The notes: generated by a model not told the origin, from the sequence alone. A stretch of DNA of 64,000 nt from Xanthomonas sp. 10-10 (GCF_040182365.1 NZ_CP144460.1:496001-560000), one strand, 5' to 3'. Positions 9,205 to 18,478 are shown, numbered from the stretch's first letter. Numbers and translations are program-made.

Positions 9205-9585
9205 ATGCAGATCGAGCGGCTCGACCATCTGGTGCTCACCGTTGCCGACGTGCAAGCCACCTGCGATTTTTATGCGCGCGTGCTCGGCATGCAGGTGGTG
9301 AGTTTTGGTGAAGGGCGACGTGCGCTGGCCTTCGGGCAACAGAAGATCAACTTGCACGCCGCCGGGCGCGAGTTCGAACCCAAGGCGCGGTTGCCGACGC
9401 CCGGATCGGCAGACCTGTGCCTGATCACCACAACCCCACTGCAGCAGGCGCAGGACCACATCGCCGCTGCCGGTGTCGCCATCGAGCAGGGGCCGATTCA
9501 GCGTACCGGCGCAACCGGCGCGTTGTTGTCGGTCTATTTCCGCGATCCGGACGGCAACCTGATCGAGGTCAGCAACCTGCTGTAG
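9205..9585 (+). CDS. VOC family protein (glyoxalase-like, single module)
   Basis: 126 residues starting MQIERLDHLVLTVADVQATCDFYARVLGM, followed by GRRALAFGQQKINLHAAG and ending FRDPDGNLIEVSNLL. These are the standard VOC strands with likely metal ligands His (residue 8), His (near 49) and Glu (near 121). The start codon lies one base after the MFS stop (TGA C ATG), so the two are co-transcribed. It may modify or bind the same compound that the transporter moves; this is inference. Confidence 0.85.
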   Translation: MQIERLDHLVLTVADVQATCDFYARVLGMQVVSFGEGRRALAFGQQKINLHAAGREFEPKARLPTPGSADLCLITTTPLQQAQDHIAAAGVAIEQGPIQRTGATGALLSVYFRDPDGNLIEVSNLL

Positions 9586-9686
9586 CGGCCGATTGCTGTG
9601 CCGTGTGTGCGCTGTGCGAGGTGGCAGGTGGCAGGTGGCGCGATGCAAGCAACCTTGAAGCGATGGCTGTCGCTCACCCTTCCGAT

Positions 9687-10115
9687 CTAGCGTGCCCGCT
9701 TGCTGCGCGCCGTCTGCGCTGCAGAAGGCGGCGCGGCGATCGCATCGGCCGCACCCTGTGCCAGGGTTTCCAGCAGGCGCCCACGCCGCCGTTCCAGATC
9801 GGCCAGCTGGCGCTCGATCTGCTGCAGACGCGCGCGATGCGCAGGTGCGGTTTCCGGGCACATCTGCGCGCCTTCCACCAGGCGCATGCAATCGGGAAAC
9901 CGGAGAATGTCGTCCAGGCTGAAGCCAGTGGCGATCAGCCGCTGGATCTGCCGCACCTGTGCAACGCAGGCAGCGGGAAACACCCGGTAGCCATTGGCGC
10001 TGCGCGCGGACGTCAGCAGGCCGCGCGCGTCGTAGTGACGGATCGAACGCACGCTGGCGCTGGTCTGCAGAGCCAGTGCGCCAATGCGCAGCGAGGGTTC
10101 GGGAGGCGTTGCCAT
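9687..10115 (-). CDS. MerR-family regulator
   Basis: 142 residues. The N-terminal helix-turn-helix reads LRIGALALQTSASVRSIRHYDARGLLTSARSANGYRVF, followed by the dimerisation coiled coil (QQIERQLADLERRRGRLLETL, about residues 95-115). A cysteine pair (DCMRLVEGAQMC) sits in the linker and might bind metal or sense redox, but the spacing is not that of CueR or SoxR. It is divergent from a hydrolase gene and a dyad lies between them. Confidence 0.85.
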   Translation of the reverse strand: MATPPEPSLRIGALALQTSASVRSIRHYDARGLLTSARSANGYRVFPAACVAQVRQIQRLIATGFSLDDILRFPDCMRLVEGAQMCPETAPAHRARLQQIERQLADLERRRGRLLETLAQGAADAIAAPPSAAQTARSKRAR

Positions 10116-10148
10116 GCGCCAAGCATACGTTGCAAGCACTGCTTGACC

Positions 10149-10164
10149 CTCACATTGGTGTCAG
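10149..10164. promoter_or_regulatory. Candidate MerR-type dyad
   Basis: Imperfect inverted repeat CTCACATT/GGTGTCAG (five of eight pairs match) following a TTGACC that could be a -35 element. MerR regulators bind between -35 and -10 elements. It lies between the MerR gene and the divergent hydrolase. No good -10 was found, so this is tentative. Confidence 0.35.
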
Positions 10165-10204
10165 GCTGGAGGATGGACGCTCTCATTGCCTGGAGCTCAC
10201 TTCG

Positions 10205-11131
10205 ATGCCTGTTCGCTTCTTCCCGGTCATCGGCATGCTGCCGCTGCGCTACGCGCTGGCGTGCCTGTTGCTGTTTTCTTCAACGCTGGCCGCGGCGGTC
10301 ACCCCTGCTTCGCGCAGTTACGCCGTAACCGCGCCCGATGGCGTCACCCTGGCCGTGCAGGAGCACGGCGCCAGCGATGCTCCGGCGATCGTGTTCGTGC
10401 ACGGCCTGCTCGGTAGCCGCATCAATTGGGACGCGCAGCTGGCCGATGCGCGCCTGCAAGGCTATCGATTGATCACCTACGACCTGCGTGGGCACGGCTT
10501 GTCCGGCAAGCCGACTGCAGCGTCGGCCTATCGGGACGGCATGCGCTGGGCCGACGATCTTGATGCCGTGCTGAAAGCGGCAAAGACGCCAGACGCGGTG
10601 CTGGTCGGTTGGTCGCTGGGCGCAGCCGTCGTCACGAACTACCTCGCACGTTACGGCGATGAAGGGCTTGGCGGGGTGGTGTATGTCGACGGCGTGATCG
10701 AATTCCGCGCGGAACAGCTGGGCTCGCATCCGGCGATCTATCGCGATCTGGTCTCCGACGACTTGCGCACGCATCTGCAGGCGGTGCACGACTTCCTGCG
10801 GCTGTGCTTCGCCACCCAACCGTCTGCGCCGGTCTTCGAGACATTGCTGGCCAACGCATCGCTGGCCTCCTGGGACATGCAGCGTGCCGTGCAAGGCATG
10901 TCGATCGATCTCGCCGGCCTGCAGCGCACGCGCCTGCCGGTGTTGCTGGTGTATGGCGCGCGCGATGCGCTGGTGACTGCCGAGCCGACGCTGGCGCGTG
11001 CACGGCAATTGCAGCCGCGTGCGCAGATCCGCCTGTATCGGCAGGCAGGCCATGCCCCGTTCCTGGAAGAAAGCGCACGCTTCAATCGGGATCTTGCGCA
11101 GTTCATGGAGCAGGCTGGCGTTGCGCAGTGA
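10205..11131 (+). CDS. Alpha/beta hydrolase, probably exported
   Basis: 308 residues. A hydrophobic N-terminus (MPVRFFPVIGMLPLRYALACLLLFSSTLAAA) looks like a signal peptide. The fold is shown by VFVHGLLGSRINW (oxyanion region), DLRGHGLSGKP, the nucleophile elbow VGWSLGAAV (G-W-S-L-G, about residue 138) and the terminal GHAPFLEE histidine. The acid is probably Asp in YGARDALVT. Substrate unknown. Divergent from the MerR gene and likely its target. Confidence 0.85.
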   Translation: MPVRFFPVIGMLPLRYALACLLLFSSTLAAAVTPASRSYAVTAPDGVTLAVQEHGASDAPAIVFVHGLLGSRINWDAQLADARLQGYRLITYDLRGHGLSGKPTAASAYRDGMRWADDLDAVLKAAKTPDAVLVGWSLGAAVVTNYLARYGDEGLGGVVYVDGVIEFRAEQLGSHPAIYRDLVSDDLRTHLQAVHDFLRLCFATQPSAPVFETLLANASLASWDMQRAVQGMSIDLAGLQRTRLPVLLVYGARDALVTAEPTLARARQLQPRAQIRLYRQAGHAPFLEESARFNRDLAQFMEQAGVAQ

Positions 11132-11558
11132 GTGCAATGGGCAGCGGCCGGATTACGTGGTGAGGGGTGCGCGTGTGCAATGACAGGCGATGATGCGCCG
11201 CGCTCGTACAACCGGCGTGTCGGTAAGCGCAAGGCCCTCTTGCCGGCTGCTGCAATCCTGGGTGGCGGCCCCTGCTGTGACGGCGTGCCACCCTCCAGGC
11301 GGTTGCTTGGAATCGACCATCCCGGCCCCAATGTCATGGACTCGCTGACGGCAGCACGCGTGGGCATTTCGGCTGCATCCAGCGCCTTCGGCAGCGCGTA
11401 CTAGATGCTGAGCCGTGCCGCTGACGCAGTGCACTGCAATCCACACGGTTCACCGCATCATCGAGCACGCGTGCGCTGCAGTCGTTCCGGTAGAGCTTGT
11501 AATGCGTTGCGCGCCGTATGTGTCTGCAAGGTGATCCCATGGCAATTGGAGTTGTTCG
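11132..11558. other. Intergenic, no supported gene
   Basis: About 430 bases between the hydrolase and the sirtuin gene. No protein-like frame, RNA gene or strong terminator was recognised. Confidence 0.45.
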
Positions 11559-12440
11559 ATGACCGCTGTCCTAGCCCAAGCCGACAACGCGCTGCAGGCG
11601 TTCATCGAGCGCCACCAGCGCCTGTTCGTGCTCTCCGGCGCCGGTTGCAGCACCGACTCGGGCATTCCCGATTACCGCGATCTGCAAGGCGGCTGGAAGC
11701 GTCCGCAACCGGTGACGTTCCAGGCGTTCATGGGCGAGCTGTCCACGCGCCAGCGCTATTGGGCGCGCAGCCTGGTCGGCTGGCCGCGTTTCGGGCTGGC
11801 GCAGCCCAATGCCACCCACCACGCACTGGCCGCGCTTGAAGCGCGCGGCCAACTGGAACTGCTGCTGACCCAAAACGTCGATCGCCTGCATCAGGCGGCC
11901 GGCAGCCAGGCGGTGATCGACCTGCACGGCCGGCTCGATGTGGTGCGTTGCATGGGCTGCGAGCGGCGCATGCCGCGGACCGAGTTTCAGCTGCTGCTGG
12001 AGCGAGACAACCCCGGCTGGGCTGCGCTGGACGCGGCGCAGGCGCCCGACGGCGATGCGGATCTGGACGACGTCGCCTTCGAGACCTTCGTGGTGCCGCC
12101 GTGCCCGGCATGTGGCGGCGTGCTCAAGCCGGACGTGGTGTTCTTCGGCGAGAACGTGCCGCGCGAGCGTGTGGAGCGTGCCTTCGCGCACTTGCAGGCC
12201 GCCGATGCGGTGCTGGTGGTGGGTTCGTCGTTGATGGTGTATTCGGGCTTTCGCTTCGTGCAGACTGCCGCGCGCAACGGCCTGCCGATCGCCGCGCTCA
12301 ATTTCGGGCGTACCCGCGCCGACGACTTGCTCAGCCTGAAGGTGGAGCAGTCGTGCGCGCAGGCGCTGGCCTTTCTGCGGCAGCCGCCTGACCCGCCGCA
12401 GAGTGTGCCGGCCAGGTACGACAGTGCGCGCTCTGCATGA
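11559..12440 (+). CDS. Class II sirtuin, NAD-dependent protein deacylase
   Basis: 293-residue Sir2 protein. The NAD-binding motifs are LSGAGCSTDSGIPDYRD (about residue 25), TQNVDRLHQAAGS (about 103) and VVGSSLMVYSGFRFV (about 220). The catalytic His is in IDLHGRLD. The zinc ribbon is CMGC...CPAC. The long insertion between the cysteine pairs and the SIRT4-like motifs place it in class II rather than with CobB. It removes acyl groups from lysines at the cost of NAD. The next gene on the same strand starts 48 bases downstream. Confidence 0.93.
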   Translation: MTAVLAQADNALQAFIERHQRLFVLSGAGCSTDSGIPDYRDLQGGWKRPQPVTFQAFMGELSTRQRYWARSLVGWPRFGLAQPNATHHALAALEARGQLELLLTQNVDRLHQAAGSQAVIDLHGRLDVVRCMGCERRMPRTEFQLLLERDNPGWAALDAAQAPDGDADLDDVAFETFVVPPCPACGGVLKPDVVFFGENVPRERVERAFAHLQAADAVLVVGSSLMVYSGFRFVQTAARNGLPIAALNFGRTRADDLLSLKVEQSCAQALAFLRQPPDPPQSVPARYDSARSA

Positions 12441-12488
12441 CGCAGTGATCCATCGCAGCGGTTGTGCGGCGGCGCGCGGCGCAGTGCA

Positions 12489-13619
12489 ATGGGCACCCCC
12501 ACCTCGCGTCTGGATGTTGCCTTGAGCCAGTTGTTCACCCCCATCGCCTTCGGCCCGCTCGTGCTCGCCAACCGCATCGTGATCGCGCCGATGTGTCAGT
12601 ACTCCGCACAGGACGGCCGCGCCAGCGATTGGCATCGCATCCATCTGGGCACGCTGTCGCAATCGGGCGCGGGCCTGTTGATCCTGGAGGCCGCCGCGGT
12701 GCTGCCAGAAGGGCGCATCAGCTACGCCGATCTGGGCTTGTACGACGACGCCACCGAGCGGGCGCTGGATGAGGTGCTGCAGTCGGTGCGGCGCTGGTCG
12801 CCGATGCCGTTGGGCATCCAGCTCGCGCATGCCGGCCGCAAGGCATCGACCGATGTGCCGTGGAAGGGCGGGCAGGCCATCGCCCCCGATCAGGCGCATG
12901 GCTGGCAGACCGTGTCTGCCTCGGCGCAGCCGTTCCAGCCGGGCAAGCCCGTACCGCAGGCGCTGGATGAGGCCGGGATCGATACGGTGGTTGCCGCGTT
13001 CGTCACTGCGGCAACGCGCGCCGAACGTCTGGGTCTGGATCTGATCGAGCTGCATGCCGCACACGGGTATCTGATGCATCAGTTCCTGTCGCCGCTGAGC
13101 AATCAGCGCGACGATGCCTATGGCGGTTCGCTGGAAAACCGCATGCGCTTGACGTTGCGCATCTTCGATGAGGTGCGTGCGGCGGTGTCCGGGCGCATCG
13201 CGGTCGGCGTGCGCATCTCGGCCACCGACTGGGTGGAGGGCGGCTGGGATCTGGAGCAGAGCATCGCCTTGTCCAAGGTGCTGGATGCGCGCGGCGCGCA
13301 TTACATCCATGTCTCCAGCGGCGGACTGGATCCGCGCCAGCAGATTCCGGTGCAGGCCGGCTATCAGATCCCGTTTGCGCAGGCGATTCGTGCGCAGGTC
13401 GCCACGCCGGTGATCGGCGTGGGCCTGATCACCGAGCCGGCGCAGGCCGAGGCGATCCTGCAGGACGGCCAGGCCGATGCAATCGCGCTGGCACGCGGCA
13501 TCCTGTACGACCCGCGCTGGCCGTGGCATGCCGCCGCCGCGCTGGGTGCATCGGTCACGCCGGCCCCGCAGTATCTGCGCTGCGAGCCGCGCGATGCACG
13601 CGGCGTGTTCGCCAGCTGA
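12489..13619 (+). CDS. Old Yellow Enzyme family NADH:flavin oxidoreductase (YqjM/NamA-like)
   Basis: 376-residue FMN enzyme that reduces activated C=C bonds. It has LFTPIAFGPLVLANRIVIAPMCQYSAQDGRASDWH at the N-terminus; the Cys in APMCQYS is the residue that tunes FMN in the thermophilic-like YqjM class. The catalytic pair is in ELHAAHGYLMHQFLSPLSNQRDDAYGGS, and the phosphate site near GVGLIT. An ATG nine codons upstream (12462) is possible; MGTPTS at 12489 leaves less unconserved sequence. It probably shares a transcript with the sirtuin gene before and the dehydrogenase after. Confidence 0.9.
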   Translation: MGTPTSRLDVALSQLFTPIAFGPLVLANRIVIAPMCQYSAQDGRASDWHRIHLGTLSQSGAGLLILEAAAVLPEGRISYADLGLYDDATERALDEVLQSVRRWSPMPLGIQLAHAGRKASTDVPWKGGQAIAPDQAHGWQTVSASAQPFQPGKPVPQALDEAGIDTVVAAFVTAATRAERLGLDLIELHAAHGYLMHQFLSPLSNQRDDAYGGSLENRMRLTLRIFDEVRAAVSGRIAVGVRISATDWVEGGWDLEQSIALSKVLDARGAHYIHVSSGGLDPRQQIPVQAGYQIPFAQAIRAQVATPVIGVGLITEPAQAEAILQDGQADAIALARGILYDPRWPWHAAAALGASVTPAPQYLRCEPRDARGVFAS

Positions 13620-13658
13620 CGCACGCCACCGACGTCATACCGAAGAGGACGCACACGC

Positions 13659-14534
13659 ATGCCGATAGGATTTCTGGGACTGGGCACGATGGGCCTGCCG
13701 ATGGCGCACAACCTGCTGCGCGGCGGCTTCGAGATAAGTGTCTGGAACCGTTCGCCAGAACGCGCGCGCAGCCTGCGCGATGCCGGGGCGACGGTGGTGG
13801 ATGCGCCGGTGGGCGCCGCGTGCGGCCCGCTGTTGTTCTCGATGCTCGCCGACGATGCCGCGGTCCGTCAGACCGTGCTGGACGGCGGCGTGCTGGACGC
13901 ATTGCCGGCCGGCAGCGTGCACGTCAACATGGCCACCATCTCGGTGGCGCTGGCGCACGAGTTGACCGCACTGCATGCCGAGCGCGGCATCGCCTACGTC
14001 GCCGCGCCGGTGCTTGGCCGCGTCGACGTGGCCGAGGCCGGCAAGCTCAACATCCTGGCTGCCGGCGATGCTGCGGCGCTGGCGCGGGTGCAGCCGATGT
14101 TGGATGTGCTGGGGCAAAAGACCTGGCACATCGGCGATGCCCCGGAGCAGGCCAACGCGGTGAAACTGGCGGCCAATTTCTGCCTGGCCAGCGCCATCGG
14201 CGCCATGGCCGAGGCCAGCGCACTGGCGCGCGGGCATGGCGTGGACGCCACCCAGTTCCTGGGGATGCTCACCACCACCTTGTTCGCCGCACCTGCGTAC
14301 CAGGGCTACGGCAAGCTCATCATGCAGCGCCAGTACACACCGGCCGGCTTCACCGCCACGCTGGGGCGCAAGGATGTGGACCTGGCCATCCAGGCCGGCG
14401 CCGACAAGCAGGTGCCGATGCCGTTGGGCGAACTGTTGCGCGCCAGCCTGGACCAGGCCATCGCGCACGGCGACGGCAACGCCGACTGGGCCGTGCTGGC
14501 AGAGGTGTCGGCGCGGCGGGCGGGACAGGCCTGA
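13659..14534 (+). CDS. Beta-hydroxyacid dehydrogenase (3-hydroxyisobutyrate dehydrogenase family)
   Basis: 291 residues with the Rossmann start IGFLGLGTMGLPMAHNLL. Next comes WNRSPERA, where the Arg after Asn suggests NADP rather than NAD. The substrate motif is AAPVLGRVDVAEAGKLNIL. The catalytic Lys is in AVKLAANFCLAS, and KDVDLAIQAG lies near the end. It resembles the GLYR1/glyoxylate and succinic-semialdehyde reductase subgroup. It follows the OYE gene by 39 bases. Confidence 0.85.
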   Translation: MPIGFLGLGTMGLPMAHNLLRGGFEISVWNRSPERARSLRDAGATVVDAPVGAACGPLLFSMLADDAAVRQTVLDGGVLDALPAGSVHVNMATISVALAHELTALHAERGIAYVAAPVLGRVDVAEAGKLNILAAGDAAALARVQPMLDVLGQKTWHIGDAPEQANAVKLAANFCLASAIGAMAEASALARGHGVDATQFLGMLTTTLFAAPAYQGYGKLIMQRQYTPAGFTATLGRKDVDLAIQAGADKQVPMPLGELLRASLDQAIAHGDGNADWAVLAEVSARRAGQA

Positions 14535-14740
14535 TCGCGATGCAAGAGTGCGGGTGTGTCGCGCGCCTTCCTCGAAAGCGACCTGCGATGCCTCTTGCTC
14601 ACCCGAACATGCAGCGGACCTTCTAAAATGCCGGCTCGTTATAGCCGCCGCTCCAGGGAGGATGCGATGCGACACCTGCATATCACGCTCGGTTCGACCG
14701 AGCGCGCACCACGCGCACCAACCTGCGCCGGTGGCGCACG

Positions 14741-15133
14741 ATGACCGCCGAACCGGTTGTCGACCAGGGCCCGGTGGGTCCGGACCATCCCGAGCATCCG
14801 GATCACTATCTGTTTGCGCAGATCCGCGAAGCGGTGGGCGTGCTCGACGCCGAGTTGGACAAACCCACCGACGAGGCCAGCGTACGCATGGCCGCGCGCT
14901 TGCTGCCGCTGGCCAAGCAGCACGGCTTTGATCAGGTGGATTACGTGGTGCTCAGCCGCCACCTCGGCGAAGTAGGCGAGAACGTATTTCTGGTACGTGG
15001 CGAACTCTCCGACCCCGCACATCTGCGTGCGCACATCACCACCCAGGAAGCGATGGAGACCTCGGTGGAGACCTCAATGGCGCAACTGGACGAGATCAAT
15101 CGCCGGCTGATGCTGCGCCTGCCGCCGCGTTGA
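14741..15133 (+). CDS. Stand-alone XVIPCD-domain protein (candidate Xanthomonadaceae T4SS substrate)
   Basis: 130 residues that match the pattern of the XVIPCD, the C-terminal signal by which Xanthomonas type IV effectors are recruited by VirD4. The parts are DHPEHPDHYLFAQIREAVGVLDAEL, then RMAARLLPLAKQHGFDQVDYVVLS, then GENVFLVRGELSDPAHLRAHITTQEAMETSVETSMAQLDEIN. Effectors normally carry a toxin domain before this signal, and nothing of the kind precedes it here: the ORF begins almost at the domain. No T4SS gene or small lipoprotein immunity gene is adjacent. It may be a very small effector, a remnant of a larger one, or an adaptor. The domain match rests on my memory of the family. Confidence 0.75.
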   Translation: MTAEPVVDQGPVGPDHPEHPDHYLFAQIREAVGVLDAELDKPTDEASVRMAARLLPLAKQHGFDQVDYVVLSRHLGEVGENVFLVRGELSDPAHLRAHITTQEAMETSVETSMAQLDEINRRLMLRLPPR

Positions 15134-15350
15134 TCCTTATCGGCAGTGGCATGCGTATCGCCTTTGGCCACGCACGCCACCAGTGCAACGCCCGCCATGC
15201 GCTGATCGGCTGATCCGCAGCACGGCGGGTAACGTGCCGTCGCGCTTCTCTGCGGTGCGGCGGCCGTGTCAGTTGCGCGGCGTCGCAATGTAACAGTTAC
15301 CGACGCAAGCACTGCGCCCGCGCTGCCATGCATTGGCTATCATTGCGCCG

Positions 15351-16202
15351 ATGCGCTCCGACTACATTCTCACGCTGTCCTGCCCCGACCGCACCGGTAT
15401 CGTGTACCGCGTCACCGGTCTGCTGTTCGATCTTGATTGCAACATCCTCGATGCCCAGCAATTCGGCGACGACGAAAGCGGCCGCTTCTTCCTGCGCGTG
15501 CATTTCGAAAAACCGCCGTCAACCGATATCGCTAGACTGGAACAGCAGTTTTCGGTGTTGGCAGGCGCGTTCCGGATGGAATGGCAGTTGCACGACGCGC
15601 GTCGCCGCGCGCGGCTGCTGGTGCTGGTGAGCAAGCAGGGCCACTGTCTCAACGACCTGCTGTTTCGCACCCATAGCCGGCAACTGCCGGTGGATATCGT
15701 CGCAGTGGTCTCCAACCACGCCGATTTCGCACCGCTGGCCGCGTCCTATGGCATCGACTTCCATCATCTGCCGGTGAGCGCAGACACGCGCGCCGAACAG
15801 GAAGCGCAGCTGCTCGCCTTGGTCGAGGACCTGCACATCGATCTGGTGGTGCTGGCGCGCTATATGCAGATTCTCTCGCCGGGCCTGTGCCGCGCGCTGG
15901 CCGGGCGCGCGATCAATATCCATCACAGCTTCCTGCCCAGCTTCAAGGGTGCGCAGCCGTACCACCAGGCGCACGCGCGCGGCGTCAAGATCATCGGCGC
16001 CACCGCACATTACGTCACCGAAGACCTGGACGAAGGCCCGATCATCGAACAGGACGTCGCCCGCGTGGACCACGCCATGACCCCGCGCGATCTGGTGCGC
16101 CTGGGCAGCGACACCGAGTCGCTGGTGCTGGCGCGCGCGGTACGCCGTCATGTCGAACATCGCATCGTGCTCAACGGCCATCGTACGGTGGTGTTTCGCT
16201 AG
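15351..16202 (+). CDS. purU: Formyltetrahydrofolate deformylase
   Basis: 283-residue enzyme that hydrolyses 10-formyl-THF to formate and THF, supplying formate to PurT and balancing one-carbon pools. An ACT domain (SDYILTLSCPDRTGIVYRVTGLLFDLDCNI) occupies the first 85 residues. The formyltransferase-fold catalytic part has SNHADF, LARYMQILSPGLC, INIHHSFLPSFKGAQPYHQA (catalytic Asn-His) and VTEDLDEGPIIEQ (catalytic Asp). The start MRSDYIL at 15351 is chosen over an ATG 18 bases upstream because it begins directly at the ACT domain. Confidence 0.95.
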   Translation: MRSDYILTLSCPDRTGIVYRVTGLLFDLDCNILDAQQFGDDESGRFFLRVHFEKPPSTDIARLEQQFSVLAGAFRMEWQLHDARRRARLLVLVSKQGHCLNDLLFRTHSRQLPVDIVAVVSNHADFAPLAASYGIDFHHLPVSADTRAEQEAQLLALVEDLHIDLVVLARYMQILSPGLCRALAGRAINIHHSFLPSFKGAQPYHQAHARGVKIIGATAHYVTEDLDEGPIIEQDVARVDHAMTPRDLVRLGSDTESLVLARAVRRHVEHRIVLNGHRTVVFR

Positions 16203-16510
16203 GGAGCGTTGCAAGGTCGTTGGATCCGTGTGACATATCCAGTTTGCTGACACATCGACCTACTTGGTGGCTCAGGCGTCCAGTAACGGCAGGCGCAGTT
16301 CAATTGGGCAGTCAAGGCGAATGACGTCGAAAGTGAAACTGATAAAGCCCGGCCCTTGCTGAAGCGGGGCTTCTTGCAGGAGTTCGCCCAGGCGCAGAAG
16401 TCGTCACGCATCGATGCGCCAGCGTGAGCGCATCTGCTTGCAGCTGCGGCTGTGTCTCAATGCAGCTGCGGGCGCTCGGCCTGAAGCCGCTGGATGCCTT
16501 TACAACCCGT
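16203..16510. other. Convergent intergenic with a hairpin
   Basis: Space between the ends of purU and the AraC gene. Apart from the hairpin listed at 16345-16374 nothing was recognised. Confidence 0.4.
16345..16374 (-). terminator. Candidate terminator for the AraC gene
   Basis: On the minus strand AAGCCCCGC and GCCGGGCTT can pair around a short loop and are followed by TTATC. It lies 137 bases past the AraC stop and could also stop purU readthrough. The T-run is short. Confidence 0.35.
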
Positions 16511-17410
16511 TTACCGAACTGCAGTGCGCGCGTACTGTGATGGTGGGCTGCCAGTGTGGCGAGTAAATGCAACGCTGAAACTGCTGGCCGAGCCGTAGCC
16601 TACCCGTTGCGCTGCCTGCGCGACGCCAAGCCCTTGCTCCGACAGAAGCGTCTTGGCCAGCGCCATGCGCCATGCCAGCAGATATTCCATCGGCGCCACG
16701 CCCATCGCACCATGGAAACGCGTAAAAAACGATGACCTCGATAGTGCCGCTTCTTTGGCCAATGCGTCGATTGTCCACGCATGCGCCGGAGCACCGTGCA
16801 TCGCGCGCACTGCCGCGGCCAGGCGCGCATCGGAGAGCGCGCGCACCAGGCCTGGTGTCGTATCGCCGGCTGTCAGTGAGCGTAATGCTTCGATCAACAG
16901 GACTTCCAGCAGGCGTGCAAGCACCAGCTCGCGTGCAGGTCGGTGTGCGCGTGCTTCTTCGCCAACCAGATGCACCAGCGTGGTGAGTCGCGGCTCGCCG
17001 CGCACATGCACCAGGTGTGGCAGTAGCGATACCAGGAGCGCGGCATCGGGCGAGCCGAATCTGCAGTGCCCAATCACGATGCGAAGATTCGCAGGTCCGT
17101 CCATGACGCCGATGCGGAATGTGCCATCGCCCATGTCGGTAGGTATCGTGTGCGCTTGCCCGGCCGAGGCCTGCAGGCTAGAGAGCGTGACGGCGAGCAT
17201 GGCGGGCGCCAGCACAAAATCGCCGGCTTGGAGAACGTACGCCTGCCCATCCTCAAGCGCCAACCGGCACGCTCCTTCGATGACCGCGCAATAAAACGGG
17301 CCTGGGGCATCGGAGCGGTGCGCCGACCACGCACCAGCGCCAACGACAAGTTTGGAAAACTCTGCGGTTGGCCTGAGCAGCAAGACAACTTCGGCAAGCG
17401 GGTCGAGCAT
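16511..17410 (-). CDS. AraC-family regulator with N-terminal cupin
   Basis: 299 residues. The N-terminal cupin_6-type sensor has FYCAVIEGACRLALEDGQAYVLQAGDFVLAP (about residues 39-70). The C-terminal double helix-turn-helix has WTIDALAKEAALSRSSFFTRFHGAMGVAPMEYLLAWRMALAKTLL and GVAQAAQRVGYGSASSFSVAFTRHTGSPPSQYAR. This AraC group usually regulates an adjacent oxidoreductase or efflux gene. Here an SDR gene is divergent, 95 bases away, and is the likely target. Confidence 0.88.
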   Translation of the reverse strand: MLDPLAEVVLLLRPTAEFSKLVVGAGAWSAHRSDAPGPFYCAVIEGACRLALEDGQAYVLQAGDFVLAPAMLAVTLSSLQASAGQAHTIPTDMGDGTFRIGVMDGPANLRIVIGHCRFGSPDAALLVSLLPHLVHVRGEPRLTTLVHLVGEEARAHRPARELVLARLLEVLLIEALRSLTAGDTTPGLVRALSDARLAAAVRAMHGAPAHAWTIDALAKEAALSRSSFFTRFHGAMGVAPMEYLLAWRMALAKTLLSEQGLGVAQAAQRVGYGSASSFSVAFTRHTGSPPSQYARTAVR

Positions 17411-17505
17411 TGGACTCTCGCAAATGAAATTTGCACTTTAGAATATCGAAAGTACGGCTTTGGCGGCTTACGGTACACCCTTCGTCATATCACCTAGGGT
17501 GCTTC

Positions 17506-18264
17506 ATGCAAACCGTACTCATCACTGGCTGCTCGTCCGGCTTTGGTCTGGCAACCGCCCGCTACTTCCTGGAGCGCGACTGGAACGTGGTCGCCACCAT
17601 GCGCGGCCTGCGCGAGGGTCTGCTTCCTGAGTCTTCCCGTTTGAAGGTGTTGCAGCTCGATGTCACTGATGCGGTCAGCATTCAAACCGCGATCCACGCT
17701 GCTGGTGCCATCGACGTTCTCGTCAACAACGCAGGCTTCGGTGCGCCCGCTCCGCTGGAGCTGGCAAGCCTGCAGTCGGTACGCGAGCTGTTCGAAACCA
17801 ACACGTTCGGCACGCTTGCGGTGACGCAAGCAGTATTGCCGCAGATGCGTGCGCGCCGCGCCGGGGTCATTGTCAACGTGTCATCGAGCGCAACGCTCAA
17901 ACCCCTCCCATTGATCGGTGCATACCGCGCTGCCAAGGCCGCGGTCAATGCGCTGAGCGAATCGTTGGCCGCCGAGCTGGAGGACTTCGGCATCCGCGTA
18001 CGCGTCGTCTCGCCGGGCTCATGTGGGGAGACGGATTTCCGTGCCACCGCACGCATCGGTGTTCGCGGCATCGATGACCCCGTCTATGGAACCTTTATGC
18101 AGCAAACCTTGGCGCGAATGGGCGCATCGGCCGGCCCCGGGACGCAGTTAATCGATGTCGCGCAAGCCATCTGGCGCTCTGCCACCGACCCGGCTGCGCC
18201 GATGTTCATCCCCGCAGGCGCAGATGCGGAACTGTGGGCTGCCGAAGCGGCCTTGAGTGGCTAA
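17506..18264 (+). CDS. Short-chain dehydrogenase/reductase
   Basis: 252-residue classical SDR. The cofactor motif is TGCSSGFG (residues 7-14), the structural motif NNAG (about 80) and the catalytic YRAAK (about 145), preceded by the serine in VSSSATL. The start ATG at 17506 is the first in frame that begins directly at the Rossmann strand. Substrate unknown; divergent from an AraC regulator. Confidence 0.87.
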   Translation: MQTVLITGCSSGFGLATARYFLERDWNVVATMRGLREGLLPESSRLKVLQLDVTDAVSIQTAIHAAGAIDVLVNNAGFGAPAPLELASLQSVRELFETNTFGTLAVTQAVLPQMRARRAGVIVNVSSSATLKPLPLIGAYRAAKAAVNALSESLAAELEDFGIRVRVVSPGSCGETDFRATARIGVRGIDDPVYGTFMQQTLARMGASAGPGTQLIDVAQAIWRSATDPAAPMFIPAGADAELWAAEAALSG

Positions 18265-18437
18265 TAAACCGCTTGGAGTGGTTAACAGCCCTCTCGAACG
18301 CCGTACCGAAATCAAAAGGTGAGAGGTAGACACATCACGTATCGATCGCCGGGCAGGCCTGGGTTTCCGCGCGACGCAGCTGCGGGTGAGAACACGCGTT
18401 ATCGTCAAGTCGTGTCGTAGTGCGGCGCGCCGGTAAG

Positions 18438-18461
18438 ATGGCCGGCGCAGAGCCGGCCATT
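18438..18461 (-). terminator. Hairpin terminator after the secreted hydrolase gene
   Basis: A perfect 9-bp stem, ATGGCCGGC and GCCGGCCAT, with a 5-base loop. It lies 17 bases beyond the stop of the minus-strand gene and is followed by CTTACC. It is a strong hairpin with a weak T-tract. Confidence 0.55.
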
Positions 18462-18478
18462 TCACCTCAAGCACGACA

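Noticed and set aside
14741..15133. A toxin domain directly before the XVIPCD protein
   Set aside because: The upstream frame is short and shows no homology; the gene starts almost at the domain itself.
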